From the NCBI RefSeq assembly GCF_000374845.1, contig NZ_KB895419.1, positions 124,001-188,000 of the forward strand: a DNA stretch of 64,000 bases, given 5' to 3'. The translations under genes and the position numbers were made by a program. A model generated the notes under the pieces. The model ran no database searches. It was not told the origin of the DNA and saw nothing but the letters and a program-made list of their open reading frames with translations. This document shows positions 44,718-54,597 of the stretch, piece after piece. Every line of letters begins with the position of its first letter. Position 1 is the first letter of the stretch. The DNA comes from Paenibacillus terrigena DSM 21567 (GTDB lineage: Bacteria > Bacillota > Bacilli > Paenibacillales > Paenibacillaceae).

Positions 44718-47000
44718 ATGGCGAAAAGCAGTGTACTGGGATATCCACGGATTGGTCAGAATCGGGAATGGAAGAAGGCGCTCGAAGCGTTCTGGGCGGG
44801 CAAGCTCGATGAATCCACTTTTCAGAGTCAATTGCAGGAGTTAAGACTGAATCATTTGCGGAAGCAGCAAGAGAAAGGGATTGACTTCATCGCGGTTAAT
44901 GATTTCAGCTACTACGATCATGTATTGGATACAGCCACGATGTTCGGGGTGATCCCGAGTCGTTTTCCATATGAAGGCGGTGTTGTACCATTGTCCCTGT
45001 ATTATGGGATTGCCCGTGGGACGAAGGATGCAACGGCAAGTGAAATGACGAAATGGTTCAATACGAACTATCACTATATTGTACCTGAGTTGGGCGGAAC
45101 GGAACCGGTGGTAACGGAGAATAAACCGCTGATCGCATACCGCGAGGCGAAGGAGAAATTAGGGATTGAAGGGAAGCCTGTTATTCTTGGACCCTTGACC
45201 TTCTTGAAATTGTCCAAAGGCTACAAGCTCGAAGAGACAGATGCATGGCTGGCGCGTTTCGTCCCCCTCTATGTTCAGATTCTTCAAGAGCTTGCTGAGG
45301 AAGGGGTTCAATGGGTTCAAATCGATGAACCGATTTTGGTAACGGAATTAGGCGGAGATGACATTGCGCGATTGAAAAAGATTTATGAGACATTCGCTTC
45401 CGCTGTGCCTCATCTGAACATTTTGCTGCAAACTTATTTTGAATCGGTAGAGCACTATAATGATATCGTGCAGCTGCCGGTCCAAGGGATTGGTCTCGAT
45501 TTCGTACATGGATTGGCTGGCAACTTGAAGTCGATTCAAGAATCAGGATTTCCAGCGGACAAGTTCCTAGGCGCAGGGATTATTGACGGTCGTGGCATTT
45601 GGAAAGCGGATTTGCGTGAGAAATTAGGCCTCCTTGAGGTATTGTCGAAGATTGTAGCGGAGGATCGTCTCCTAGTGCAGACTTCCTGCAGTCTGCTGCA
45701 TGTTCCCGTAACGGTGAAGAATGAGACGAAGCTCCTGCCTGAATTGAAGGATGCGCTCGCCTTTGCCGACGAGAAGCTGGATGAGATTGCTCTATTGACC
45801 AAAGCGGTTGTTGACGGGGCGGATAGCATTTCAGATGCATTAGCACGATGTGATAAGGAGCTCCTCGGGCTTAAGCAGTCGAGTGAACGCAATCGAAAAG
45901 ACGTTCAGCAGACGGTTGCGACGATTAGTGCGCAGCATCCTGAGCGCAGCCGATCATTCGCGGATCGTCATATCGCGCAGCAAGATAAATGGCAATTGCC
46001 GATATTCCCGACGACGACGATCGGCAGCTTCCCGCAATCCGCAGAGGTACGTAAGGCTCGTCAGCTATGGCGCAAAGGGGATTGGACACCGGAGCAATAC
46101 GCAAGCTTTATTCGGGATCAGATTGATATCTGGATCAAGCTGCAAGAAGAGATTGGATTGGATGTCCTCGTCCATGGCGAATTTGAGCGTACGGATATGG
46201 TGGAATTCTTCGGTGAGAAGCTTGCCGGCTTCGCATTCACACTATTCGGATGGGTACAGTCTTATGGATCTCGTTGCGTAAAGCCGCCGATTATTTTTGG
46301 CGATGTTGCCTTCGAGGAAGCAATGACGGTCGAGGAGACCAAGTATGCGCAATCGAAGACGGAACGTCCGGTTAAAGGCATGCTGACAGGACCGATAACA
46401 ATCATGAACTGGTCATTCGTCCGGGAAGATATTACGCGTGAGCAGATTGCCTATCAACTGGCCTATGCATTAAGACAAGAGGTTGAGGCGCTTGAACAAG
46501 CAGGCATTGGCATGATTCAAGTGGATGAACCGGCCGTTCGCGAAGGGCTTCCTTTGAAAGCAGAAGATCAAGCGGCGTATCTGGCTTGGGCTGTGAAAGC
46601 ATTCCGGATGACCACATGCACGGTTCAAGAGACGACACAAATTCATACACATATGTGCTATTGCGAATTCCATGACATGATCGATTCGATCGAAGCGATG
46701 GATGCGGATGTGATCTCGATCGAGACATCCCGTAGTCATGGCGAGTTGATTCATAGCTTCGAGCAGAACACGTATGAACTAGGCATCGGGCTCGGTGTAT
46801 ACGATATTCATAGTCCACGGGTTCCGCAAGTGGAGGAAATGACGGGGATGATCGATCGTGCTCTACGAGTCCTCGATCCAAACCTATTCTGGATTAACCC
46901 AGACTGCGGATTGAAGACGCGTGGCCTTGAAGAGACGGTTGAATCTTTGCGTAACATGGTTGAAGCGACGCAGATCGCAAGAGGGAAGTATTCTGCATAA
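44718..47000 (+). CDS. metE: Cobalamin-independent methionine synthase
   Basis: A 760-residue MetE of normal length, transferring a methyl group from 5-methyltetrahydropteroyl-polyglutamate to homocysteine. The N-terminal barrel starts MAKSSVLGYPRIGQNREWKKALEAFW. The catalytic C-terminal barrel has IFPTTTIGSFPQ, VHGEFERTDMVEFF and the zinc ligands in HTHMCYCEF, later Glu, and NPDCGLKTRG. All are intact. It has its own terminator, so it is not part of the B12-riboswitch operon that follows. Regulation is more likely by the upstream LysR gene; no S-box or T-box is seen in its leader. Confidence 0.96.
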   Translation: MAKSSVLGYPRIGQNREWKKALEAFWAGKLDESTFQSQLQELRLNHLRKQQEKGIDFIAVNDFSYYDHVLDTATMFGVIPSRFPYEGGVVPLSLYYGIARGTKDATASEMTKWFNTNYHYIVPELGGTEPVVTENKPLIAYREAKEKLGIEGKPVILGPLTFLKLSKGYKLEETDAWLARFVPLYVQILQELAEEGVQWVQIDEPILVTELGGDDIARLKKIYETFASAVPHLNILLQTYFESVEHYNDIVQLPVQGIGLDFVHGLAGNLKSIQESGFPADKFLGAGIIDGRGIWKADLREKLGLLEVLSKIVAEDRLLVQTSCSLLHVPVTVKNETKLLPELKDALAFADEKLDEIALLTKAVVDGADSISDALARCDKELLGLKQSSERNRKDVQQTVATISAQHPERSRSFADRHIAQQDKWQLPIFPTTTIGSFPQSAEVRKARQLWRKGDWTPEQYASFIRDQIDIWIKLQEEIGLDVLVHGEFERTDMVEFFGEKLAGFAFTLFGWVQSYGSRCVKPPIIFGDVAFEEAMTVEETKYAQSKTERPVKGMLTGPITIMNWSFVREDITREQIAYQLAYALRQEVEALEQAGIGMIQVDEPAVREGLPLKAEDQAAYLAWAVKAFRMTTCTVQETTQIHTHMCYCEFHDMIDSIEAMDADVISIETSRSHGELIHSFEQNTYELGIGLGVYDIHSPRVPQVEEMTGMIDRALRVLDPNLFWINPDCGLKTRGLEETVESLRNMVEATQIARGKYSA

Positions 47001-47028
47001 ATGAAATGATATCCTTGCTATTCATGAT

Positions 47029-47056
47029 GGGCCGCATATTGTGCGGCCTGTCTTTA
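47029..47056 (+). terminator. Terminator after metE
   Basis: GGCCGCA and TGCGGCC form a seven-base-pair stem with a five-base loop, followed by a T-rich tail. Confidence 0.8.
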
Positions 47057-47132
47057 TCTTGCTGTCGTAAAATTTAAAAATGACAAATATGCAATTATTA
47101 GCTATCATAGTCATCATACAATTGAATATCAA

Positions 47133-47310
47133 ATTCAGGTGCAATGATGGTAGAAATGTAATTCCGTCAATTGCTTAATAGGGAAGCTGGGTGCAAATCC
47201 CACACGGTCCCGCCGCTGTAAGAGAGGAGTTCTTGCAACAATCCACTGGTTTAACCGGGAAGGAGGCAAGAGCAATGATCCTTGAGTCAGAAGACCTGCC
47301 TGTCTTGATA
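47133..47310 (+). promoter_or_regulatory. Cobalamin (B12) riboswitch
   Basis: Conserved elements of the adenosylcobalamin class are present in order: GGTGC (about 47138), GGGAAGCTGGGTGCAAATCCC (about 47181-47201, with the catalogue spacing), CGGTCCCGCC, CCACTG, ACCGGGAAGG, and the B12 box GAGTCAGAAGACCTGCC (47284-47300). A Rho-independent terminator follows at 47376, giving transcriptional repression when B12 is plentiful. The first gene of the operon starts at 47485. Confidence 0.95.
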
Positions 47311-47375
47311 CACCATGAACTCTACGAGCGATAGGGGGTGTTTCATGAACGCTTATTCATGCCGTTTATTTGTAT

Positions 47376-47412
47376 AAACCTCTTAACGCTACCTGTTAAG
47401 AGGTTTTATTGT
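47376..47412 (+). terminator. Riboswitch-controlled intrinsic terminator
   Basis: AAACCTCTTAAC and GTTAAGAGGTTT form a perfect twelve-base-pair stem, followed by a T-rich tail, 66 bases downstream of the B12 box. Confidence 0.88.
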
Positions 47413-47484
47413 TGTAGAGGGGCAGATGCCGTTCTAGCAAGCACATGTTGAATTAGATTTCTGTTGGAGGAAGGGAAGTAGACA

Positions 47485-50400
47485 ATGCGCAAAAATAATA
47501 AGTGGGTTACATGGCTGCTCTTGTTCAGCATGTTATTCACGGTATTCTTTACGAATGGAATCAATGTGTTCGCGGCAGGGGTCGATGCATCACCGAACGG
47601 GTACGTCACCGTATCGGTGGAGAAGTTCACCCTTGGACAAGGGTACTACCGTGAACCGGTAAAAGTGCCTTTCTATGCGGGCGAAAATGGAGCCATGGTG
47701 CTCACGCGCGTGTTGGGGGAAGATAATTTCGAGTATGGAGGTAGAATTAAAGATGGTTTCTATCTGTCTAGTGTTCAAGATTCTACCTATGGGATAGATG
47801 TTCCACAATATATTTTAGACAAAATTCACTTGGATGGTTTGGAACTCGGAGCGAAGGCGGATGAAGAATGGCTGGGAGCGTTCGATTATACGTCGAAGTC
47901 CGGTTGGATGTACGAAGTAAATAATGTATTCCCAAATGTAGGTTTCTCGCAATATGAGCCGCACGATGGGGATGTCATTCGCACGCAATTCACGTTATAC
48001 GGATATGGAGCGGATCTTGGTGGGAGCTATGGATATATCCAGACGGCGAATAAAGATGCATTAACGGCGAGAGTTGCCGAAATCAATAGTGATCCGCTCA
48101 AAAATGAGATTCTATCCAATCCTGCTATTAAATCGGCATATGATCAAGCGTATGTTGTGCTTAAGGATATGGAAAGCTCGCAGGAGAGTGTAGATACCTC
48201 ACTAACCAACATGAATGCCTCCCTGAAACCTGACGTTACCGTTAGTGGATTGAAGGATAAACAGGAGGTTTTCCAATCTCAGATTAGTATTACCGTAAGA
48301 GCCAAGGATTACAAAGCGGGGATCATTACGCCCGAGGTGAAGTTAAACGGAACCACAATCCCTGTTACGAATGGAAAGTATAACCTTACGTTCAACATAG
48401 GAGAAAATACGGTAGCGATTAAGGCCACAGATGTGTCAGGCAACTCGGTTGATCTAGCGTATACCATTACATACACGCCTGCACCCATAAATACAAACAC
48501 ACCAAAGGAACAGTTAAATAAGAACTTAAGTTATGTTCTCAAAACAGTAACGAATCCGAAATTCGGAACGCTTGGCGGAGAATGGTCGATTCTCTCCCTA
48601 GCAAGAGCTAATTATCAAGTACCAGAAGGATACTTCTCGTATTATTACAATAATGTCGTTGACGAAGTGAAACGACTAATGACATTGAATAATGGCGTAT
48701 TGGATAAATCCAGAAGCACGGAGCACTCAAGGGTTATCTTGGCACTTGCTTCAATTGGGAAAAATCCTAAAAGTGTCGGGGATTATGACTTAACGCAAGC
48801 CTTATCCGATTATGATTATGTCGCTAATAAACAAGGCATAAACGGGCCAGTATTTGCTTTGCTGGCATTGGACACTAGAAATTATGCGATCCCTGCGGCT
48901 GCCACAGGCAAAATACAGACAACAAGAGAAAAATTAATTAACAATATATTAAGCTTAGAAGCGAATAAGGGAACCAGCGGTGCTGGAGGATGGGCTTTAG
49001 GCGGCGGACCTAAACCTGATGTGGACATCACATCGATGACCATTCAATCGCTTGCACCTTATTATCAGACTCAAGACAGTGTAAAAGGTGCCGTAGATCG
49101 GGCCGTAAATTGGCTCTCTCAAGCACAAAACAACGAGGGTAGCTACTCAGCCTGGGGAAGTACAAGTAGTGAGAGCTTATCACAGGTTGTGACGGCGTTA
49201 TCTTTGATTGGTATCGATTCAAACACGGATGCTAGATTTATTAAGAATGGTCATTCTGCGATGGAGGCCTTGCTGTCCTTTTCATTTGTAGATGGCGGAG
49301 TCATGCATGTTAAGCCGAGCGATGGCAGTCTTGGCAAAATTGATGGGATGGCAACCGATCAAGCTACGTATGCGCTCGTAGCCTATGATCGGTTCGTAAA
49401 CGGAAGCAATCGACTGTATGATATGACGGATGTGACGAAAGAAACACCGGATGCACCAGATGATATCGAAGTACCCATACCTGGCGGCGACCAACCGAAA
49501 ATCGTTATTCCATCGGACTATAACAATTATTATTTGAATATACCAAGTGATGCTTCAACGAAAGAGATCAGCATCGAGATTCCTAGCAACACCCTATCGA
49601 AAATACAACTGAATTTACCTGCTGGCAGCGGTTTGCCGAGCATTCATGCGGTGAAAGGCGATGTCTCGTTACTGATCGCAAAAGGGACGAAAGTGACTGA
49701 CGGGGATGCATCGGCCATCGAATTAATGACGGCGATGGATGCTGCCAATGCAGAATTGAAGAAGAAGATCGCATCGATCGTCCCAACCGAGAAGAAGCTG
49801 GATCAAATCGATCAAGCGGTGACGATCGGTGGAGCCGCGAAGATCGCGTTCGATCAACATCTGACGTTGACGTTCGCGGGTATGAAAGGCAAGGATGCTG
49901 CATTCATTCAGAACGGCGTGCCGAGCGCGATCGACAAGTACAGCAGTGAATCCGAAGGTAAGAAGAGTGGTAAAGACGTATTCGCTTATGATAACGGGAA
50001 CAATCTCATCGTTAAGACGAAGCATTTTACCGATTTTGTTGCCTATGCAACAAGTACAGAAAAGCCTGGCGATGGCGGTACGACTCCTCAACCTACGAAA
50101 CAAGTAACGTTATTGGTCGACAAATTGACGATCAAAAAAGGCTACGTGATCCAACAATCCAAAGTAGTAATGCAACCGGGCGATACAGCGTGGAGTGTAT
50201 TACAACGTGAACTAGATAGCCGTGGTATCAGCTATAGTGCAAGATGGACAGATAAATTTAACAGTATTTATGTGGAATCCATCGCAGGCGACGGTGAATT
50301 CGACCACGGCAGCGGTAGTGGTTGGATGTACAATGTCAATGGAAAATATCCGAATTATGGCGCAAGCCTCTATGTTCTGAAAGATGGGGACAAGCTCCAA

Positions 50401-52674
50401 TGGCGCTATACAACAGATCTTGGTAAGGATCTTGGTGTAGACAACAGCGATTGGGAAATACCGGGCGGGACTAAACCGAACGTACCACCGCCGGCAGGCA
50501 GCGTGACTCCAACGCTTGACGCGACCAATAAGAACCCGGTGATTACGGTTCCAGCCGATGGCAAGCAAGATTACATCTTGAACTTGACGAAGGAAATGCG
50601 CAACCTGGATAAGGTGACGATCAATATCCCGAAAGTAAGCCCGAAAGTCATCCTGAATTTGGCGAATGTATCGGATAACTTACCGGAGGTCACCGCTGTC
50701 AAAGGCGATACGACACTCACGATTGACAAAGGAACGGCACTGAAATCTGGAGATCCGCTCGTCGAAGTGTTAACACCGGTAAACACGAGCGATGCAGATG
50801 TACAGAAGCTCGTGCAGGCTACACTGAGCAGCGAGAGCCGGAAGCAGGCGAAGCTGATTCATGCCTTTGCGATGGGGAATGCCAAAGCATCCGTACAATT
50901 CGATCGTACGCTTACGCTCGTGCTCAAAGGGGCAAAAGGGCAATTCGTTGGTTATATCGAAGGCAATGCGTTCAAGCCAATTACGATCTACGAGTCGGAG
51001 AGTAAAGGCATTGAAGCTGCGAAAGGCAAAGATCAAATCACGTATGCCTTCATCAAAGATAATGATGTCGTCATTCGTACGAATCATTTCACGCAATTCG
51101 TTAGCTATACCGTGGATACATTGAACACGGAACAACCGTTATCGTTAGAGCAGTTGTATTCAGATGCGAAGTCGATTTCGGCTTGGGCTGTCGATGCGAT
51201 CCGCGAAGCAAGTCAACATCAATTCGTCAGCGGTAGTGAGGGCCAATTCAAGCCGCAAGCGACGGTAACCAGAGCAGAATTCGCGAAAATGCTCGTTGGC
51301 GTGCTAGGACTCGATACGACATCCAATAAGGGTAGCGCCTTCAAAGACGTGAAGAAGACAGATTGGTTCTATCCTTATGTCAATGCGGCTTATGAAGCAG
51401 GATTCATCAAGGGCGATGCGGATCAGTTCCGTCCGAACGACAAGTTGACTCGTGAACAAATGGCAGTCATCTTATACAAAGCACTAGGTCTTCAAGCTGC
51501 AGAGCATACGGCTGCCCTGCAAGACCTCGATAAAGTATCTTCTTGGGCAAAGGCAGAGGTTCAGGCCGTGATCGCTCGCGGCGTGATGACCGGTGCGAAT
51601 AACCGGTTCGAGCCGACCGGCCAGGTGACGCGCGAGATGGCGGCTGTCGTCGCGATGCGTTCCTACCAATACAAAAAAGACAACACAGTAACACCGCAAC
51701 CGAAACCTGAACAGGATGCTTCGCAATTATCGAAAGATGAAGTGAAGCAGCAAATCAGCAAAACGGCAGCATTCATGCAGAAGACGGTCACCGATCCGGT
51801 GATCGGTACGCTTGGTGGGGATTGGACGATATTCGGTCTTGCGCGTTCAGGCATTTCCGTTCCGGATGCTTATTACGCCAAGTACTATGCGAACGTCGAA
51901 AAGATCTTAAACGAGAAATCCGGCAAATTGCATGCTGTCAAATTCACGGAATATGACCGTGTGATTCTCGCCTTAACGTCGATCGGCAAAAATGTCGATC
52001 AGGTGGCTGGATACAATCTCCGCGAATGGCTTGCAGATTACAATACGCTGATCAAGCAAGGGATTAACGGACCAATTTTCGCTTTGATTGCGTTAGATAG
52101 CAAGTCATACGACATCCCAGACGTGCAGAGCGTGAAGACACAGACAACGAGAGAGATGCTGATCGACTTTATTCTGAAAAGAGAAATTGCCGGCGGTGGA
52201 TGGGCCTTAGGCGAAAAGGTGACGACACCGGATCCGGACATCACGTCCATGGCGATTCAAGGCTTAACCCCGTATTATGCAACGAATAAGGAAGTAAAAG
52301 CGGCAGTCGATCGCGCGATTGCGTGGTTATCTCAAGCGCAGACAGCCGATGGCGGTTATGCGAGCTGGGAGTCTTCGAACTCCGAGAGCAGCGCGCAGGT
52401 CATCGTTGCATTGACCGGCCTCGGCATCAATCCGCATACCGATGTGAGATTCGTGAAGAACGGAAAATCGGTCGTCGATGCTTTAATGAGCTTTGCTGCG
52501 GAAAGTGGTGGTTTCTACCATGTGAAGCCGGGCGGCGTGGACAATGGCGGCGCCAAGCCAGGAGAAGTCGATCCGATGGCTACGGATCAGGCGATGTATG
52601 CACTAGTCGCCTATGACCGCTTGCTGAATGGTAAGACACGACTCTATGATATGTCGGATGTACAGAAGAAATAG
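47485..52674 (+). CDS. Giant S-layer-anchored transcobalamin-like protein (DUF4430, prenyltransferase-type barrels, SLH)
   Basis: 1729 residues. In order: signal peptide (1-31); DUF4430 domain (about 40-190, with SGWMYEVNNVFPNVG); an Ig-like segment (about 250-335); an alpha-barrel of prenyltransferase/squalene-cyclase repeat type (about 341-650); a beta-rich domain (about 665-860); a second DUF4430 (about 872-985, SGWMYNVNGKYPNYG); a second copy of the beta-rich domain (about 1005-1215); three SLH domains (about 1222-1396, with TRAEFAKM, TREQMAVI, TREMAAVV); and a second alpha-barrel (about 1416-1729). An alpha-barrel plus DUF4430 is the two-domain plan of transcobalamin and intrinsic factor. 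First gene after the B12 riboswitch, so a surface cobalamin-binding role is inferred. Confidence 0.85.
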   Translation: MRKNNKWVTWLLLFSMLFTVFFTNGINVFAAGVDASPNGYVTVSVEKFTLGQGYYREPVKVPFYAGENGAMVLTRVLGEDNFEYGGRIKDGFYLSSVQDSTYGIDVPQYILDKIHLDGLELGAKADEEWLGAFDYTSKSGWMYEVNNVFPNVGFSQYEPHDGDVIRTQFTLYGYGADLGGSYGYIQTANKDALTARVAEINSDPLKNEILSNPAIKSAYDQAYVVLKDMESSQESVDTSLTNMNASLKPDVTVSGLKDKQEVFQSQISITVRAKDYKAGIITPEVKLNGTTIPVTNGKYNLTFNIGENTVAIKATDVSGNSVDLAYTITYTPAPINTNTPKEQLNKNLSYVLKTVTNPKFGTLGGEWSILSLARANYQVPEGYFSYYYNNVVDEVKRLMTLNNGVLDKSRSTEHSRVILALASIGKNPKSVGDYDLTQALSDYDYVANKQGINGPVFALLALDTRNYAIPAAATGKIQTTREKLINNILSLEANKGTSGAGGWALGGGPKPDVDITSMTIQSLAPYYQTQDSVKGAVDRAVNWLSQAQNNEGSYSAWGSTSSESLSQVVTALSLIGIDSNTDARFIKNGHSAMEALLSFSFVDGGVMHVKPSDGSLGKIDGMATDQATYALVAYDRFVNGSNRLYDMTDVTKETPDAPDDIEVPIPGGDQPKIVIPSDYNNYYLNIPSDASTKEISIEIPSNTLSKIQLNLPAGSGLPSIHAVKGDVSLLIAKGTKVTDGDASAIELMTAMDAANAELKKKIASIVPTEKKLDQIDQAVTIGGAAKIAFDQHLTLTFAGMKGKDAAFIQNGVPSAIDKYSSESEGKKSGKDVFAYDNGNNLIVKTKHFTDFVAYATSTEKPGDGGTTPQPTKQVTLLVDKLTIKKGYVIQQSKVVMQPGDTAWSVLQRELDSRGISYSARWTDKFNSIYVESIAGDGEFDHGSGSGWMYNVNGKYPNYGASLYVLKDGDKLQWRYTTDLGKDLGVDNSDWEIPGGTKPNVPPPAGSVTPTLDATNKNPVITVPADGKQDYILNLTKEMRNLDKVTINIPKVSPKVILNLANVSDNLPEVTAVKGDTTLTIDKGTALKSGDPLVEVLTPVNTSDADVQKLVQATLSSESRKQAKLIHAFAMGNAKASVQFDRTLTLVLKGAKGQFVGYIEGNAFKPITIYESESKGIEAAKGKDQITYAFIKDNDVVIRTNHFTQFVSYTVDTLNTEQPLSLEQLYSDAKSISAWAVDAIREASQHQFVSGSEGQFKPQATVTRAEFAKMLVGVLGLDTTSNKGSAFKDVKKTDWFYPYVNAAYEAGFIKGDADQFRPNDKLTREQMAVILYKALGLQAAEHTAALQDLDKVSSWAKAEVQAVIARGVMTGANNRFEPTGQVTREMAAVVAMRSYQYKKDNTVTPQPKPEQDASQLSKDEVKQQISKTAAFMQKTVTDPVIGTLGGDWTIFGLARSGISVPDAYYAKYYANVEKILNEKSGKLHAVKFTEYDRVILALTSIGKNVDQVAGYNLREWLADYNTLIKQGINGPIFALIALDSKSYDIPDVQSVKTQTTREMLIDFILKREIAGGGWALGEKVTTPDPDITSMAIQGLTPYYATNKEVKAAVDRAIAWLSQAQTADGGYASWESSNSESSAQVIVALTGLGINPHTDVRFVKNGKSVVDALMSFAAESGGFYHVKPGGVDNGGAKPGEVDPMATDQAMYALVAYDRLLNGKTRLYDMSDVQKK

Positions 52675-52755
52675 ATTATCAATGAAGTGAATCCATTTGA
52701 AGTGATGAGCAGGGGCGAGCAATTGCCCTTGCTTTATCATTAGAGGTGTGAATAC

Positions 52756-53706
52756 ATGTCGATGAAAAAATGGTTGGTTGCCTGCGGGGTTGTAGGGCTC
52801 TTGGTTCTTGCGTATTTCTGGGGCGGGAATATCCCGAAGAAATCCAATCCTGAGCGAGTAAGCAGTATTGCTTCACAAACTCAACCTTCGGAAAAGTCAA
52901 CGAAGGAGCAAGAACAACAGGTAGAACATCAAACAGAACAACAGGCAACACAACAGGAAGTGCAACCAGATCAAACGCCTCCTGCGAAGGAGCTTCCAAA
53001 GGATGGATCGCCAAAGGAAGAACCTGTGAAAGTAACTACAGATCAGGATGCAATTAAAGAGCCTGCCAAAGCGAAAACTTCCGAAACTCCATCATCGAAG
53101 TCGGAGGTTACGCCTAAGTCAGATCAACAGAAAGAAGCTCCACCTGCTAAAACCGAGAAAGCTGACAAATCTACTGCAGCAAAAAAACCAGAAGCAAAAA
53201 AGGACAAATATCTAACGGATCCCGTACCCGCAGGTAAACCAAAACCAGTGGAGTGGCAGGATGTCTCCATTAATAAGAAAAAGATACTAACGGCTACGCT
53301 CTCTGTTACGAGCAAGTCGATCTTAGACAATTTGGACGATTTCAATCCGGATAAGCTGGAAATGCTGCCTGAGGATGGTGTGATCTACAAAGCACAAAAG
53401 GTCACCTTCTATGAGGGGGAATCCGTATTTGATGTCCTGTTAAGAGAAATGCGGAATAACAAAATTCATATGGAATTTTCGATGACACCCATCTATAACA
53501 GCAATTACATTGAAGGAATAAATAACATTTATGAGTTCGACTGCGGTGAGCTCAGCGGATGGATGTATAAGGTGAATGGTTGGTTCCCGAATTACGGGAG
53601 CAGTCGCTATGTGTTGAAAGACAGCGATGTGATTGAATGGGTGTATACATGCGATTTAGGTCGGGATGTCGGCGGCGATACAGCAGTTGGAGGGGGAAAA
53701 GGATAA
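52756..53706 (+). CDS. Membrane-anchored DUF4430 (transcobalamin C-terminal-like) protein
   Basis: A 316-residue protein. One N-terminal membrane helix (about 5-23) is followed by a long Lys/Glu/Gln/Pro-rich linker (about 27-160) suited to spanning the cell wall. A C-terminal DUF4430 domain (about 195-310) has the same SGWMYKVNGWFPNYGSSRYVLKDSDVIEW pattern as the giant upstream protein. It lies between that protein and the ECF transporter genes, and its stop touches the EcfT ATG. It could take ligand from the S-layer protein and pass it to the membrane transporter; this is an inference from order and domains. Confidence 0.82.
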   Translation: MSMKKWLVACGVVGLLVLAYFWGGNIPKKSNPERVSSIASQTQPSEKSTKEQEQQVEHQTEQQATQQEVQPDQTPPAKELPKDGSPKEEPVKVTTDQDAIKEPAKAKTSETPSSKSEVTPKSDQQKEAPPAKTEKADKSTAAKKPEAKKDKYLTDPVPAGKPKPVEWQDVSINKKKILTATLSVTSKSILDNLDDFNPDKLEMLPEDGVIYKAQKVTFYEGESVFDVLLREMRNNKIHMEFSMTPIYNSNYIEGINNIYEFDCGELSGWMYKVNGWFPNYGSSRYVLKDSDVIEWVYTCDLGRDVGGDTAVGGGKG

Positions 53707-54597
53707 ATGCGAGATTCTTTCTCTACCTATCATCCGCTCATTAATTTTGTATACTTTGTGGCTGTCATCACATGCAATATGGTGTTTATGCATCCGATTT
53801 TTCAAGTCATTGCATTACTGAGTGCAGGCAGTTATTCCATTCTGTTGAAGGGGGGAAAAGCCGTTCGATTTCAGCTTCTCTTCATGCTGCCGCTGCTTCT
53901 TCTCATGGCCACCGTCAACCCGTTATTTAATCATGCGGGCGTAACGATTCTATTCTATTTGGACAACGGAAATCCAATAACGCTTGAATCTATCCTTTAC
54001 GGCATTGCTGCTGCATGCATGTACGTTACTGTCATCTTATGGTTTTCTTGTTACAATGCCGTGATGACTTCGGATAAATTTATTTATATTTTCGGCAAAA
54101 TTCTGCCCGCATTGTCGCTTATATTCTCCATGGTGCTTCGCTTCGTTCCTCGATATGCGGCGCAAATCAAAGTGATATCCCATGCTCAGAAATCCATTGG
54201 AAGGGACGTCTCGCAAGGGAATATTGTAAGGAGAGCACGGAATGGGATGCGAATTCTCTCGATCATGATGTCTTGGGCACTCGAGAATGCAATCGAAACG
54301 GCCGATTCGATGAAGTCTAGAGGCTATGGGCTTCCCGGACGCACAAGCTTCTCTACATACCGGTTCGATAGACGGGATACTATCGTGTTCCTCATTATGT
54401 TAGGGCTTATGGCGGTTATCGGAGCAGCGGCTTTCATGGGACAGAATTCAATTCGTTTCTTCCCGTCGATTCGGATTCAACCGATGTCGATGGTTAGCAT
54501 TATGGTCTATATTGCCTATGGCTTCCTGTGTGTTTTGCCTGTGGTTATTCGACTAGTGGAGGACATCAAATGGAAATTTATCGCATCAAAAATTTGA
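53707..54597 (+). CDS. ECF transporter transmembrane (T) component
   Basis: A 296-residue EcfT/CbiQ-type protein with about five to six membrane helices. The cytoplasmic coupling region carries SLIFSMVLRFVPRYAAQIKVI and the C-terminal SMKSRGYGLPGRTSF, matching the family's ARG-type coupling motif. It starts immediately after the preceding TAA and overlaps the ATPase gene by 28 bases. With the following two genes it gives a complete energy-coupling-factor vitamin transporter. Confidence 0.88.
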   Translation: MRDSFSTYHPLINFVYFVAVITCNMVFMHPIFQVIALLSAGSYSILLKGGKAVRFQLLFMLPLLLLMATVNPLFNHAGVTILFYLDNGNPITLESILYGIAAACMYVTVILWFSCYNAVMTSDKFIYIFGKILPALSLIFSMVLRFVPRYAAQIKVISHAQKSIGRDVSQGNIVRRARNGMRILSIMMSWALENAIETADSMKSRGYGLPGRTSFSTYRFDRRDTIVFLIMLGLMAVIGAAAFMGQNSIRFFPSIRIQPMSMVSIMVYIAYGFLCVLPVVIRLVEDIKWKFIASKI

